A DNA stretch of 64,000 nt, taken from an uncultured Muribaculaceae bacterium. GTDB taxonomy: Bacteria > Bacteroidota > Bacteroidia > Bacteroidales > Muribaculaceae. Below the pieces are notes generated by a model, which was given only the letters and a program-made list of their open reading frames with translations, did not search any database and was not told the DNA's origin. Shown here piece by piece: positions 1-8,183 of this stretch; the first letter of the stretch is position 1, and each line of letters opens with the position of its first letter. The stretch covers positions 1 through 64,000 of the forward strand of contig CAJTZS010000005.1 of NCBI GenBank assembly GCA_910584055.1, written 5' to 3'. A program made the position numbers and the translations under genes.

Positions 1-52
1 CTTGTCACGCCGATGGTACTGCGAAAGCGGGAGAGTAGGTAATCGCCACCTT
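1..52 (+). rRNA. rrf: 5S ribosomal RNA, 3' end (partial)
   Basis: This is the 3' part of a 5S rRNA whose 5' part lies before the window. The stretch carries the conserved 3'-half blocks GATGGTACTGC and GGGAGAGTAGGT, and the last bases (about 40-52) would close the terminal stem with the missing 5' end. An intrinsic terminator follows at once, so this is the end of an rRNA operon. The exact 3' end is inferred. Confidence 0.88.
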
Positions 53-56
53 ACGA

Positions 57-84
57 AGCCTCAGGGAGACCTGGGGCTTTTTTT
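57..84 (+). terminator. Intrinsic terminator of the rRNA operon
   Basis: A 9-bp stem (AGCCTCAGG with CCTGGGGCT, one G-T pair) around a GAGA loop is followed by seven T. It lies directly after the 5S rRNA. Confidence 0.9.
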
Positions 85-109
85 GTTTTTAATTATCATA
101 AATATTTAT

Positions 110-174
110 TAACTTTGCATATGATTGCACGAGAGATGCGCATCTCTCGTCTCTTGCTGGCTTGCCAGCAAGAG
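110..174 (+). promoter_or_regulatory. Promoter -7 box and double-hairpin leader of the first CDS
   Basis: TAACTTTG at 110-117 matches the Bacteroidetes -7 box TAnnTTTG. No good TTTG lies at the usual 19-20 nt; the nearest is 24 nt upstream. Starting about 12 nt downstream there is a perfect 22-nt palindrome (129-150). It is followed immediately by an 11-bp hairpin (arms CTCTTGCTGGC and GCCAGCAAGAG, 151-174). No T-run follows, so these look like 5'-UTR structures (mRNA stability or regulation) and not a terminator. Confidence 0.55.
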
Positions 175-239
175 AATTAAATATCCTATAGAGTTTATGA
201 ATTTTCAAAATATATTATAAATCAATAATTTAAATGCTT

Positions 240-1343
240 ATGAAAAAGTTTTTACTCTCTTTAGCCACCATTATTTTAGGTGGCAGTATGATTGCATCTG
301 CAGAGGAGGTTGTGCTCAATGTGAAGGATGCGGTAAATATTAAAGGTACAGACGTTCCTGAAAAACCTGCTGAGGGTTCAAATAATGGACAGGCTCGCCA
401 TATCCAGCCCTTGGAGTCTCTTGAAATCGGAGAATGGTCTTTCACTTTCGTTCAGGGCGCTAATAAGACTACTGCACCGGCATACTATTATCCTATGTCA
501 ACGAATGAAAAAGGCAAGAATTCTGTAAGAATTTATAAGGACAATAAGGTTACCATTACCGCTCCGAATGGTGTAAAGTTCAACAAAATTGTAGCTCTAC
601 CTGATAATAGCACTACTGCTGTTACGATTTATTCAGGAGAAGCTGTTCCGTCATATGAACTGACAGCTACGGGAACAGTAAGAATAAATGAGCTTAAGAT
701 TACCACTGGCGAAGGTGCTGCCCCGGTTGATCCGACTCCCTCTGGAGACATATCTGTTGTCAAGTCAACTGAATTGGTTGAAGGCGAAGTAGCTTTCGTT
801 TTTGAGCAGGGTTATGTTTCCACATTCGCTGAAGATAAGACATATGGTTATTGGATGGCTACTGCCGCAACACTTGCAGATGAAATGAAGGTCACAAAGG
901 ATGCTGTCTTCAAAATAGCCAAGACAGATGCTGGCTATACTATCACCGATGCGTATGGAAGAATAATGGGTTGGGATGGTTCTCACTGGTCTTTCAATGC
1001 TTATACTGCAGCTACCGAGGGGAACAGCCTGTGGAATATTGCCATGGTGGACGGTAAGGTGAAGATTGTGAATACTGCTAAATCCAGTGCTGGTAATGAA
1101 GTCTATCTCTGTGGAAAGGTATATAATAGCGATTACGAGATGTGCCCGACAGACAGGGCTGATCAGACGCTCCCTTATCTTTATGTAGTAAAAGCCGGTA
1201 GCGGCGTTAGCGAGATTGAGTCTGTTGTCGAGGGAGAGGCTGTCTACTACAACCTCCAGGGTGTGAAGGTTGCCGAGCCTGAGAACGGTCTCTATATCCG
1301 TGTTCAGGGTAACAAGGCGATAAAGGTTCTTGTGCGTAAGTAA
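240..1343 (+). CDS. Secreted protein of unknown function with short C-terminal tail motif
   Basis: 367 aa. I do not recognise the family. The start at 240 (MKKFLLSL) gives a clean Sec signal peptide; an in-frame ATG at 234 is possible. The signal likely ends near residue 22 (SASAEE region). The body is beta-rich and low in cysteine and looks like two sandwich-type domains joined by a Pro/Thr linker (VDPTPSGD) near residue 165. The last ~35 residues (YYNLQGVKV, then P-x-N-GLYIR, then K-x-x-KVLVRK) match the ends of two other proteins in this window, encoded at 24940-23219 and 25827-25024. This resembles a shortened type IX secretion C-terminal signal, so cell-surface or outer-membrane delivery is inferred. 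It is monocistronic, between its own promoter and a downstream terminator. Confidence 0.8.
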   Translation: MKKFLLSLATIILGGSMIASAEEVVLNVKDAVNIKGTDVPEKPAEGSNNGQARHIQPLESLEIGEWSFTFVQGANKTTAPAYYYPMSTNEKGKNSVRIYKDNKVTITAPNGVKFNKIVALPDNSTTAVTIYSGEAVPSYELTATGTVRINELKITTGEGAAPVDPTPSGDISVVKSTELVEGEVAFVFEQGYVSTFAEDKTYGYWMATAATLADEMKVTKDAVFKIAKTDAGYTITDAYGRIMGWDGSHWSFNAYTAATEGNSLWNIAMVDGKVKIVNTAKSSAGNEVYLCGKVYNSDYEMCPTDRADQTLPYLYVVKAGSGVSEIESVVEGEAVYYNLQGVKVAEPENGLYIRVQGNKAIKVLVRK

Positions 1344-1379
1344 CTCGCTATACCCAGATTCAAATCTGATTATACCATC

Positions 1380-1463
1380 AAATGTAGGGCTTCACCCCGG
1401 TGCAGCCGCCAATAACCGCAGCAGAGGCGATAAGCGGCTGCACCGGGGTGCAGCCCTACATTT
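1380..1463. repeat. REP-like palindromic intergenic repeat, copy 1
   Basis: Two 30-nt arms (1380-1409 and 1434-1463) are inverted repeats with one mismatch and a 24-nt loop. The arms begin AAATGTAGGGC and contain their own smaller palindrome (GGTGCAGCC with GGCTGCACC). A diverged relative with the same outer ATGTAGGG and CCCTACAT ends lies at 42466-42551. No gene is supported in 1344-1604 apart from this repeat, a terminator and a promoter. Confidence 0.8.
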
Positions 1464-1504
1464 GGATACAGCAAACCGAAAGGGTGACAGGATACCCGGT
1501 TATA

Positions 1505-1540
1505 ACGGATGGCACGATTGCTGCCATCCGTATTTTTTTT
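1505..1540 (+). terminator. Intrinsic terminator
   Basis: A perfect 10-bp stem (ACGGATGGCA with TGCCATCCGT) with a 7-nt loop is followed by A and eight T. It ends transcripts from the secreted-protein gene 160 bp upstream. Confidence 0.88.
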
Positions 1541-1572
1541 GTTGCATATTTTACGGGGATTTGCTATCTTTG
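1541..1572 (+). promoter_or_regulatory. Promoter of ansA
   Basis: GTTG at 1541-1544, a 20-nt spacer and TATCTTTG at 1565-1572 fit the Bacteroidetes promoter pattern. The expected start is near 1576-1580, giving a 5' UTR of about 25 nt before the ATG at 1605. Confidence 0.6.
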
Positions 1573-1604
1573 CAATTTAAGAAACACGAATAACACTTAA
1601 GCTT

Positions 1605-2660
1605 ATGTGCTGTGCCTTGTCTAATACGGAGAGCAAACGCCCCCATATATTGATAATATATACCGGGGGCACAATCGGGATGATAGAGAATGCTGATAGC
1701 GGTGCGCTTGAACCTTTCGATTTCGATCATTTGATTGATAATGTCCCCAAGATAAAGCGTCTGGATTATGATATCGATAATTTTCAGTTTGACGTTCCGT
1801 TGGATTCATCAGCTATGCATCCAAATCATTGGATAGAAATTGTCAAGATTATCGAGGATAATTATGATCGTTACGATGGATTTGTTGTCCTACATGGCAC
1901 GGATACAATGGCTTACACGGCTTCGGCCTTGAGTTTTATGCTTCAGAACCTCCGCAAACCGGTGGTTATCACGGGAAGCCAGTTGCCGATCGGCGAGGTG
2001 CGCACGGATGGTGAGGAAAATCTGATAACGGCGTTGCAGGTGGCGGCGGCAAAGGATTCCGACGGCACTCCAATGGTGCAGGAGGTGGCAATACTTTTTG
2101 AAAACTATCTATGGAGAGGCAACAGGTCGACCAAGCATAGCTCAGATAATTTTAACGCATTTAAAAGTTCAAACTATCCGCGCCTTGCGAAAATAGGATT
2201 GGGCATAAGTTACCGGAAGGATGCATTGTGGCGCACGGAAGGGGACGCCCCTTTCAATGTGCGATATGGTCTTGACACTAATGTGATGTATATGGATCTT
2301 TTCCCCGGCATTTCCGAGACTGTGGTGCGTCATCAACTTGCTATTCCCGGATTGAAGGGAGTTGTCATGAAGACGTTCGGGGCGGGTAACGGCCCGACGG
2401 CGGAATGGTTTCTCGACGCGATTCGCGAGGCGGTGGACCGGGGACTTGTGATAGTAAACGTGTCGCAGTGCGACAACGGCATGGTCAATCCGACACGTTA
2501 TAAGACAGGAACGGTGCTGAACCGGGCAGGCGTTATACCGGGACATGACCTCACGTCGGAGGCTGCGATAACAAAGCTTATGTTCTTATTCGGGCAGGGA
2601 CTTACCTCTGAAGAGGTGAAGAAGGAGATGGAAAGTCCTCTTGCTGGAGAGATGGATTGA
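1605..2660 (+). CDS. ansA: Type I (cytoplasmic) L-asparaginase
   Basis: 351 aa, the normal size for cytosolic type I asparaginase, which hydrolyses L-asparagine to aspartate and ammonia. The first catalytic Thr is in the N-terminal IIYTGGTIGM motif (about residues 18-27). The second lies in VVLHGTDTMAYT (about residues 93-104), followed by the family pattern KPVVITGSQLPIGE. The C-terminal part contains VNVSQCDNG, typical of the family. There is no signal peptide, so it acts in the cytoplasm. It is preceded by its own promoter and followed by a heptamer array that runs into the next gene. Confidence 0.93.
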   Translation: MCCALSNTESKRPHILIIYTGGTIGMIENADSGALEPFDFDHLIDNVPKIKRLDYDIDNFQFDVPLDSSAMHPNHWIEIVKIIEDNYDRYDGFVVLHGTDTMAYTASALSFMLQNLRKPVVITGSQLPIGEVRTDGEENLITALQVAAAKDSDGTPMVQEVAILFENYLWRGNRSTKHSSDNFNAFKSSNYPRLAKIGLGISYRKDALWRTEGDAPFNVRYGLDTNVMYMDLFPGISETVVRHQLAIPGLKGVVMKTFGAGNGPTAEWFLDAIREAVDRGLVIVNVSQCDNGMVNPTRYKTGTVLNRAGVIPGHDLTSEAAITKLMFLFGQGLTSEEVKKEMESPLAGEMD

Positions 2661-2664
2661 GGCT

Positions 2665-2692
2665 TTAGGTGTTAGGCTTTAGGCTTTAGATT
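2665..2692. repeat. Tandem heptamer array TTAGGCN, 4 units
   Basis: Four phased 7-mers (TTAGGTG, TTAGGCT, TTAGGCT, TTAGATT) fill the gap between ansA and the DUF3822 gene; the ATG follows the last unit with no spacer. Same family as the array at 5297-5345. Confidence 0.75.
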
Positions 2693-3511
2693 ATGGATGA
2701 TAATGTGACGACATATACTACATATAAAGGGGTGAGGATAGATGACACCGCCGAATGGCGGCTTGTCATCTATATCTCTGAGACGGGTATGTCCGCTTAT
2801 CTGAAGAACGTTGAGAATCCGCTGGAGCCGTTGGCTACTCTTTTCGAGGAGCGATGGCAAAGAGACGAGACATCGCTTCTTCATAACATTGAGACATGCG
2901 TGTATGACCATCCTCAGCTCCTTGATGATTTTTCTACGGAGATTGTGATGTGTTCTCCGCGGGCTATGTGGGTGCCCGAAGAGATGGCTACCGACTATGA
3001 AGAGCAGGCAAATCTTTATAATAAGGTTTACAAGGCAGAAGAGGGAGATATTTTTTGCGACACGTTAAGCGGGATGTGTTGCCTCTATACATTGACTCCC
3101 GGCTTGCCGGCGTTTCTGCGGCGCACGCTTTCGGGCGCACGGGTATCGTGTCATCTGTCGGTGCTTGTCCGCAGGTTCATTAGCCGTGGCAGCGAGATGC
3201 CTCGCGTCTATGCCGACATCCGTGAAGGTGAAGTTGATTTCGTGGTCCTTGACGACCGCAGGTTGCTTATGTCTTCCACGCAGAGATGGCATGATAAAAT
3301 GGATATAGCTTATCATATCTTCAATATTATGGATGTCTATTGCCTTGACCCGAAAAACACCCAGGTGTCGCTTTCGGGAGAACGGGAGGTGAAACAGGCA
3401 TTGGTCAAGACATTGCGTGAACAGATTGCTTATGTGATGTTGACGATGATGCCCTCCGCCGTCTCGAAAACGGAGATGCCCATAGCTGCGGCAATAGCGC
3501 TCAGCCATTAA
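2693..3511 (+). CDS. DUF3822 family protein
   Basis: 272 aa, no signal peptide or membrane segment. Length, the mixed alpha/beta pattern and the position directly upstream of rsmD match the DUF3822 family of Bacteroidetes, whose function is not established; its fold is thought to be actin/ASKHA-like. The pattern RVYADIREGEVDFVVLDDRRLLMSS (about residues 178-202) fits a paired beta-hairpin core, and a Met-rich helix ends the protein. The stop codon lies inside a heptamer array, 32 bp before rsmD, so co-transcription with rsmD and ribBA is likely. Confidence 0.8.
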   Translation: MDDNVTTYTTYKGVRIDDTAEWRLVIYISETGMSAYLKNVENPLEPLATLFEERWQRDETSLLHNIETCVYDHPQLLDDFSTEIVMCSPRAMWVPEEMATDYEEQANLYNKVYKAEEGDIFCDTLSGMCCLYTLTPGLPAFLRRTLSGARVSCHLSVLVRRFISRGSEMPRVYADIREGEVDFVVLDDRRLLMSSTQRWHDKMDIAYHIFNIMDVYCLDPKNTQVSLSGEREVKQALVKTLREQIAYVMLTMMPSAVSKTEMPIAAAIALSH

Positions 3512-3540
3512 ACATTCCACATTAAACATTCCACATTATA
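3506..3540. repeat. Tandem heptamer array, complement of the TTTAATG family, 5 units
   Basis: Five phased 7-mers (CATTAAA, CATTCCA, CATTAAA, CATTCCA, CATTATA) overlap the stop codon of the DUF3822 gene and end 3 bp before the GTG start of rsmD. Read on the other strand they are the TTTAATG/TGGAATG type found at 8121, 32401 and 59142. Confidence 0.75.
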
Positions 3541-3543
3541 AAA

Positions 3544-4080
3544 GTGCGTATCATCAGAGGAAAATACGGCAGAAGACGGTTCGATGTGCCGAAGAATATT
3601 ACGGCGCGTCCGACAACAGACTTCGCGCGTGAGAATCTTTTCAATGTGCTGGAGAATATGATTGATCTTGAGGGGAAGACCGCCCTGGATCTTTTTGCCG
3701 GCACGGGCGCGATAAGCTGGGAATTCGTGTCGCGTGGCTGTACGCAGGTCACAGCCGTGGAGCAGGCCTCCACGCAGGCGACTTTTATACGTTCTGTGAA
3801 AGAGAAACTTGGTGACACATCGCTTAAACTTATCAGGGGCGATGTGTTTCGCTTCATTGAAAGGGCTAAAGAGAAATACGATATAATTTTTGCCGATCCA
3901 CCATACGACCATCCCCGTTTCGCAGAGATTCCGGGGCTTATCCTCAATTCCGGGATGTTAAAGGAGGGGACAGTTGTCATTGTGGAGCATAACAGGAATC
4001 ATGATTTTTCATCGCTTCCCGGTTTCAGCCGTCACCTTGTGTACGGAAGCGTGAATTTTTCAATATTTATACATGAATAG
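3544..4080 (+). CDS. rsmD: 16S rRNA (guanine966-N2)-methyltransferase RsmD
   Basis: 178 aa from a GTG start, typical RsmD length. It methylates G966 of 16S rRNA using S-adenosylmethionine. Visible motifs: N-terminal MRIIRGKYGRR (RNA-binding entry of the family), TTDFARENLFNVL, the SAM-binding motif ALDLFAGTGAISWE (about residues 47-60), and the catalytic motif FADPPYDHP (about residues 118-126), the DPPY form of NPPY. GTG is preferred because family members start at this MRIIxGxxxGR block. It is followed at once by ribBA. Confidence 0.93.
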   Translation: MRIIRGKYGRRRFDVPKNITARPTTDFARENLFNVLENMIDLEGKTALDLFAGTGAISWEFVSRGCTQVTAVEQASTQATFIRSVKEKLGDTSLKLIRGDVFRFIERAKEKYDIIFADPPYDHPRFAEIPGLILNSGMLKEGTVVIVEHNRNHDFSSLPGFSRHLVYGSVNFSIFIHE

Positions 4081-4084
4081 GTTT

Positions 4085-5296
4085 ATGGAAAATATAAAAC
4101 TTGATAGAATCGAGGATGCGATAGAAGATTTCAGACAGGGAAAGTTTGTAATGGTCGTTGACGATGAGGACCGCGAGAATGAGGGTGACCTTATAATCGC
4201 GGCAGAGAAGATCACTCCGGAGGATGTCAACTTTATGCTTAAGAATGCGCGGGGAGTCCTTTGTGCGCCGATGACCCTTGCGCGTTGCAAAGAATTGTCG
4301 CTCGCCCCTCAGGTTGAAGACAACACGTCGATGCTCGGCACTCCATTCACTGTCACTGTAGATAAGCTCGAAGGCTGCAGCACGGGTGTCTCGATAGAGG
4401 ATCGTTGCGCAACCATCCGCGCCCTTGCCGATCCGGCTTCTATGCCCGAGACTTTCGGTCGTCCGGGTCATATCAACCCCCTCTATGCACAGGACCGTGG
4501 GGTGCTTCAACGCACGGGACATACCGAGGCCGGTGTTGACCTTGCCCGCCTTGCCGGTCTTGAGCCGGTGGCTGCCCTGATGGAGATAATGAGCGATGAC
4601 GGTTCGATGGCGCGTCTTCCGGAGCTACGCAAGAGGGCTGACGAGTGGGGCATAAAGCTTATCAGTATCCGCGACCTTGTGGCTTACCGTTTGCAGAACG
4701 ACTCTCTTGTGGAGCAAGGGGAAGAGGTGAAGATGCCTACCGCTTACGGGGATTTCCGTCTCATACCTTTCCGTCAGAAAGACAACGGACTGGAGCATGT
4801 GGCCCTGATCAAAGGGGATGTTAGTGATGGCGAGCCTGTGCTTGTCAGGGTGCATTCTTCGTGCATGACGGGTGATATCTTTGCCTCCAAACGCTGTGAA
4901 TGCGGCGAACAGCTTCATCTTGCAATGCAGATGATCGAGAAAGAGGGAAGAGGGGCTGTGATATATCTCAATCAAGAAGGCCGAGGTATCGGGCTGATGG
5001 ACAAGATCCGTGCCTACAAGCTTCAGGAGAACGGTCTTGACACGGTGGATGCGAACCTGCACCTCGGTCATAAGGCCGATGAGAGGGATTATGGTGTGGG
5101 CGCCAATATCCTCCATGCCCTCGGAATAAGGAAAATGCGTCTGATGACCAACAATCCCATGAAGAGGGTTGGACTCGAGGGCTATGGCCTTGAGATTACA
5201 GAGAACGTTCCTCTGGAAGTTGCCCCCAATGAGTATAATTCAAAATACATGCATACCAAAAAGGAGAGGATGGGGCATGTGTTGAGGAGGCTTTAA
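4085..5296 (+). CDS. ribBA: Bifunctional 3,4-dihydroxy-2-butanone-4-phosphate synthase / GTP cyclohydrolase II
   Basis: 403 aa from the ATG at 4085; an in-frame ATG at 4073 overlaps rsmD by 8 bp. I chose 4085 because homologues begin near MENIKLDRIEDAI. The N-terminal half is RibB: VVDDEDRENEGDL (acidic metal site), and GHTEAGVDLARLAG near residue 142. The C-terminal half is RibA with its zinc cysteines (CMTGDIFASKRCECGE, near residue 260) and the loop NQEGRGIGL. The two halves feed both branches of riboflavin synthesis, from ribulose-5-phosphate and GTP. No FMN riboswitch is seen upstream; the gene is tucked behind rsmD. Confidence 0.95.
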   Translation: MENIKLDRIEDAIEDFRQGKFVMVVDDEDRENEGDLIIAAEKITPEDVNFMLKNARGVLCAPMTLARCKELSLAPQVEDNTSMLGTPFTVTVDKLEGCSTGVSIEDRCATIRALADPASMPETFGRPGHINPLYAQDRGVLQRTGHTEAGVDLARLAGLEPVAALMEIMSDDGSMARLPELRKRADEWGIKLISIRDLVAYRLQNDSLVEQGEEVKMPTAYGDFRLIPFRQKDNGLEHVALIKGDVSDGEPVLVRVHSSCMTGDIFASKRCECGEQLHLAMQMIEKEGRGAVIYLNQEGRGIGLMDKIRAYKLQENGLDTVDANLHLGHKADERDYGVGANILHALGIRKMRLMTNNPMKRVGLEGYGLEITENVPLEVAPNEYNSKYMHTKKERMGHVLRRL

Positions 5297-5345
5297 TTAG
5301 GCTTTAGGCATTAGACATTAGGTTTTAGGCTTTAGGCATTAGATT
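5297..5345. repeat. Tandem heptamer array TTAGGCN, 7 units
   Basis: Seven perfectly phased 7-mers (TTAGGCT, TTAGGCA, TTAGACA, TTAGGTT, TTAGGCT, TTAGGCA, TTAGATT) begin on the base after the ribBA stop codon and end 7 bp before the next ATG. Confidence 0.82.
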
Positions 5346-5352
5346 ATTAAAT

Positions 5353-8118
5353 ATGAAGAAAAGATATATAGCCTTGATGTTGGCTGCGATGATGGCGGGG
5401 AATGCCGTCGGAACGAAGAAAGTGCTGGATCATACATCTTTCGATAACTGGAAAGGCGTTCGCAACACCGGTGTCAGCAATAATGGAGAATGGGCCGCTT
5501 ATTCGGTCGATCCTCAGGAGGGAGACGGGACGCTCTTCTTTTACAACACAAGAACCGGTAAGAAATTGGAGATACCTCGCGGCTATCAGGCTTCTTTTAC
5601 GGCGGACTGCAAATGGGGACTCGCCCTTGTGAAAGCGGAGTATGCCAAGACACGCAAGGCTAAAATAGACAAGAAGAAAGACCTCGACCTGCCTCAGGAT
5701 TCTTTAGCGATAGTGAATCTTTCCACAATGGATGTGAGGAAGATCGGGAATGTGCTTTCGTATAAAATAGGGAAGAAAGGTGGCGATTGGGTGGCCTATT
5801 CCACTTGTGACACAACATATCTCCCGCCAAAGCTGATGAAGGATAAAGAAGTGGCGAAACCATTGGTGATCCGGCATCTTCCGACAGGTGTGCAGAAAGT
5901 CACCAAATGGGTTGACACCTATACTTTCGACAGATCCGGGCAGCGGCTTGCACTGAGCACCAAGAAGAATAAGAAGGACTCGCTCTCCTCAAATGGCATA
6001 GGTCTGGTATCACTGCCAGATACGTCGTATGTGATACTTGACAGGGAAAAGAAATTTTACGGCTCTCCCGTATTTGATTACGATGGAAAGCAGCTCGCAT
6101 ATATTGCAGGCAACGACAGCGTGAAGAGCGGCACAAAACGCGCCGCTCTGTATTGGGCGCGGCTTGATGACACGATGAAAACGCCTGTTGAAATCAAGAG
6201 CATGTTCATCACGGCCAAAGGGGATACTCTCGTTCCGAACCAATACACAAAACCTGTGTTCTCTCATAACGGACGACGACTGATTTCCGGTGTGGCGCCG
6301 ATAATCGCTCCCGATGACACGACTATCGTTGATTTCGAGAATCCTGCACTCGACATATGGCGCTGGGATGCTCCAATGACTCCGCCACAGGAACTTAAGA
6401 ATGTTAAGACTGCAAGGGAAAAGACTTATCCGGTTGTCATAGAGCTTTCCGATATGAGCCAACGACTTGTTGACTCGGCTCCTTTGTCGCGTGTTTCCGC
6501 TCCCGATAGATGGGATGGCGACTGGGCATTGGTGAAAGATCCCACATCAAATGCCGTTGAAGGGCAATGGAACTATTTTGCACCGGTAGATATTGCCGTT
6601 GTAAATGTAAAAACCGGTGAGCGCAGGCAGCTCGGCAAAGTGCCGGCCGGAGAGGCGTCGCTTTCTCCATGTGATAAATATGTGGTGTGGTTTGACAATA
6701 AAAATTATTATTCATATAACGTCGCTACAGGTGACACCGTTAACATGACGGCCGATATGCCTGTTCTGATCTGGAATGACGAGGATGACCATCCTATGCC
6801 GGCGGAGCCATGGGGTGCAGCCTGCTGGAGCGAAAATGACGAGGCGTTCCTTATCTACGATAAATTCGATATCTGGACTGTAGATCCGAAAGGGGAGAAA
6901 AAGCCGGAATGTATTACAACCGGAGAAGGACGTAGCCGTAACATACGTTTCCGTTACATGCAGACCGATCCGGAGGAGAGGTTCGTTAAACGCGGAAGCC
7001 AGATGCTTCTGGACGTGTTCGACTTTACTGATAAATACAATGGTCTGGCTACGATGACATACGGCAAATCGCAGAAGCCGGCTGTCTCTGTGCTCGACGG
7101 TCATGCCTATACTCAGGTGCGCAAGGCCCTTGACAAGAATGTATATACATGGCAACGAGCCAATTTTTCGGAATCACCCGATATATGGTTATGCACGAAT
7201 AATAATTTTGCGGCGGCACGCCGTCTTACCGATGCAAATCCCCAGATGAAAGATTACAATTGGGGCACGGCGCAACTTGTGAAATGGAGAGCTTACGACG
7301 GTAAAGAGTCGGAAGGCGTGCTTTACGTTCCGGAAGATCTTGACCCTACCAAAAAGTATCCGATGCTCTGCGTGTTTTACGAGACAGGAAGTGAGAACCT
7401 ATATCGTCATTATACCATGGAACCCTCCTGGAGCTGGGTGAATTATCCCTTCTACGTGAGCCGTGGATATGTAATATTCGTTCCCGATATCCATTATACC
7501 CCCGGCATTCCCGGTGAGAGCTGTTATAATTACGTATGCTCAGGGGCGGAAGAGATGTGTCGCCGATATCCTTGGATAGATAAGGACCGCATCGGTATCG
7601 ACGGGCAAAGCTGGGGCGGTTATCAGACTGCCTACCTTGTGACGCGCACCGACATGTTCGCCTGCGCCGGGTCCGGCGCCCCGGTGGCCAACATGACCTC
7701 CGCGTTCGGAGGTATCCGCTGGGAATCGGGCGATTCACGTCAGGCGCAGTATGAACAGGGCCAGAGCCGTATCGGCAGAAATCTTTGGGAAGCACCTGAA
7801 CTTTACATCCAGAATTCACCTCTCTTCCATGCGAACAGGGTGAACACACCGTTATTGATCATGCATAATGACCAGGACGGGGCTGTGCCATGGTATCAGG
7901 GAATAGAGATGTTCATGGCTCTCCGGCGCTTGCAGAAACCGGTCTGGATGCTCCAGTATAATGGCGAGGCGCATAATATACGCGCCCGAAAGAACCGGAA
8001 AGATATTACGGTGAGGCTGCAGCAGTTTTTCGATCATTACCTAAAGGGAGACCCGATGCCCAAGTGGATGAAAGAGGGGATTCCGGCGGTGAGGAAAGGA
8101 CAGGAACTTTCATACTAA
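5353..8118 (+). CDS. S9 family prolyl oligopeptidase / dipeptidyl-peptidase-like secreted serine peptidase
   Basis: 921 aa with an N-terminal signal peptide (about residues 1-20, ending GNAVG). The order is a long beta-propeller region (about 40-640) and a C-terminal alpha/beta-hydrolase. The triad is visible: Ser753 in GIDGQSWGGYQ, Asp842 in MHNDQDGAVPW, His874 in NGEAHNIRAR. These features place it in the S9 superfamily (DPP IV, DPP5 and acylaminoacyl peptidase relatives), which trims peptides, often after proline. It is probably periplasmic and helps asaccharolytic peptide use. It is flanked by heptamer arrays on both sides. The exact subfamily (S9B or S9C) cannot be fixed by eye. Confidence 0.9.
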   Translation: MKKRYIALMLAAMMAGNAVGTKKVLDHTSFDNWKGVRNTGVSNNGEWAAYSVDPQEGDGTLFFYNTRTGKKLEIPRGYQASFTADCKWGLALVKAEYAKTRKAKIDKKKDLDLPQDSLAIVNLSTMDVRKIGNVLSYKIGKKGGDWVAYSTCDTTYLPPKLMKDKEVAKPLVIRHLPTGVQKVTKWVDTYTFDRSGQRLALSTKKNKKDSLSSNGIGLVSLPDTSYVILDREKKFYGSPVFDYDGKQLAYIAGNDSVKSGTKRAALYWARLDDTMKTPVEIKSMFITAKGDTLVPNQYTKPVFSHNGRRLISGVAPIIAPDDTTIVDFENPALDIWRWDAPMTPPQELKNVKTAREKTYPVVIELSDMSQRLVDSAPLSRVSAPDRWDGDWALVKDPTSNAVEGQWNYFAPVDIAVVNVKTGERRQLGKVPAGEASLSPCDKYVVWFDNKNYYSYNVATGDTVNMTADMPVLIWNDEDDHPMPAEPWGAACWSENDEAFLIYDKFDIWTVDPKGEKKPECITTGEGRSRNIRFRYMQTDPEERFVKRGSQMLLDVFDFTDKYNGLATMTYGKSQKPAVSVLDGHAYTQVRKALDKNVYTWQRANFSESPDIWLCTNNNFAAARRLTDANPQMKDYNWGTAQLVKWRAYDGKESEGVLYVPEDLDPTKKYPMLCVFYETGSENLYRHYTMEPSWSWVNYPFYVSRGYVIFVPDIHYTPGIPGESCYNYVCSGAEEMCRRYPWIDKDRIGIDGQSWGGYQTAYLVTRTDMFACAGSGAPVANMTSAFGGIRWESGDSRQAQYEQGQSRIGRNLWEAPELYIQNSPLFHANRVNTPLLIMHNDQDGAVPWYQGIEMFMALRRLQKPVWMLQYNGEAHNIRARKNRKDITVRLQQFFDHYLKGDPMPKWMKEGIPAVRKGQELSY

Positions 8119-8120
8119 TG

Positions 8121-8183
8121 TTTAATGTTAAATGTTTAATGTTGAATGTTGAATGTGTAGTGTTAAATGTGAAATGGTTAATG
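8121..8183. repeat. Tandem heptamer array TTTAATG, 9 units
   Basis: Nine phased 7-mers of the form TTnAATG (TTTAATG, TTAAATG, TTTAATG, TTGAATG, TTGAATG, TGTAGTG, TTAAATG, TGAAATG, GTTAATG) start 2 bp after the S9 peptidase stop codon. The ATG closing the last unit (8181-8183) is itself an in-frame candidate start codon of the next gene. Confidence 0.82.

Noticed and set aside
1330..1600. Two short frames between the first gene and ansA
   Set aside because: They run through the palindromic repeat, the terminator and the promoter, which explain the sequence.
4060..4090. FMN riboswitch before ribBA
   Set aside because: ribBA starts within a few bases of the rsmD stop codon, leaving no leader.
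8064..8180. Longer N-terminus for the DUF1460 protein
   Set aside because: The extra codons lie in the preceding gene and the heptamer array and would hide the signal peptide.
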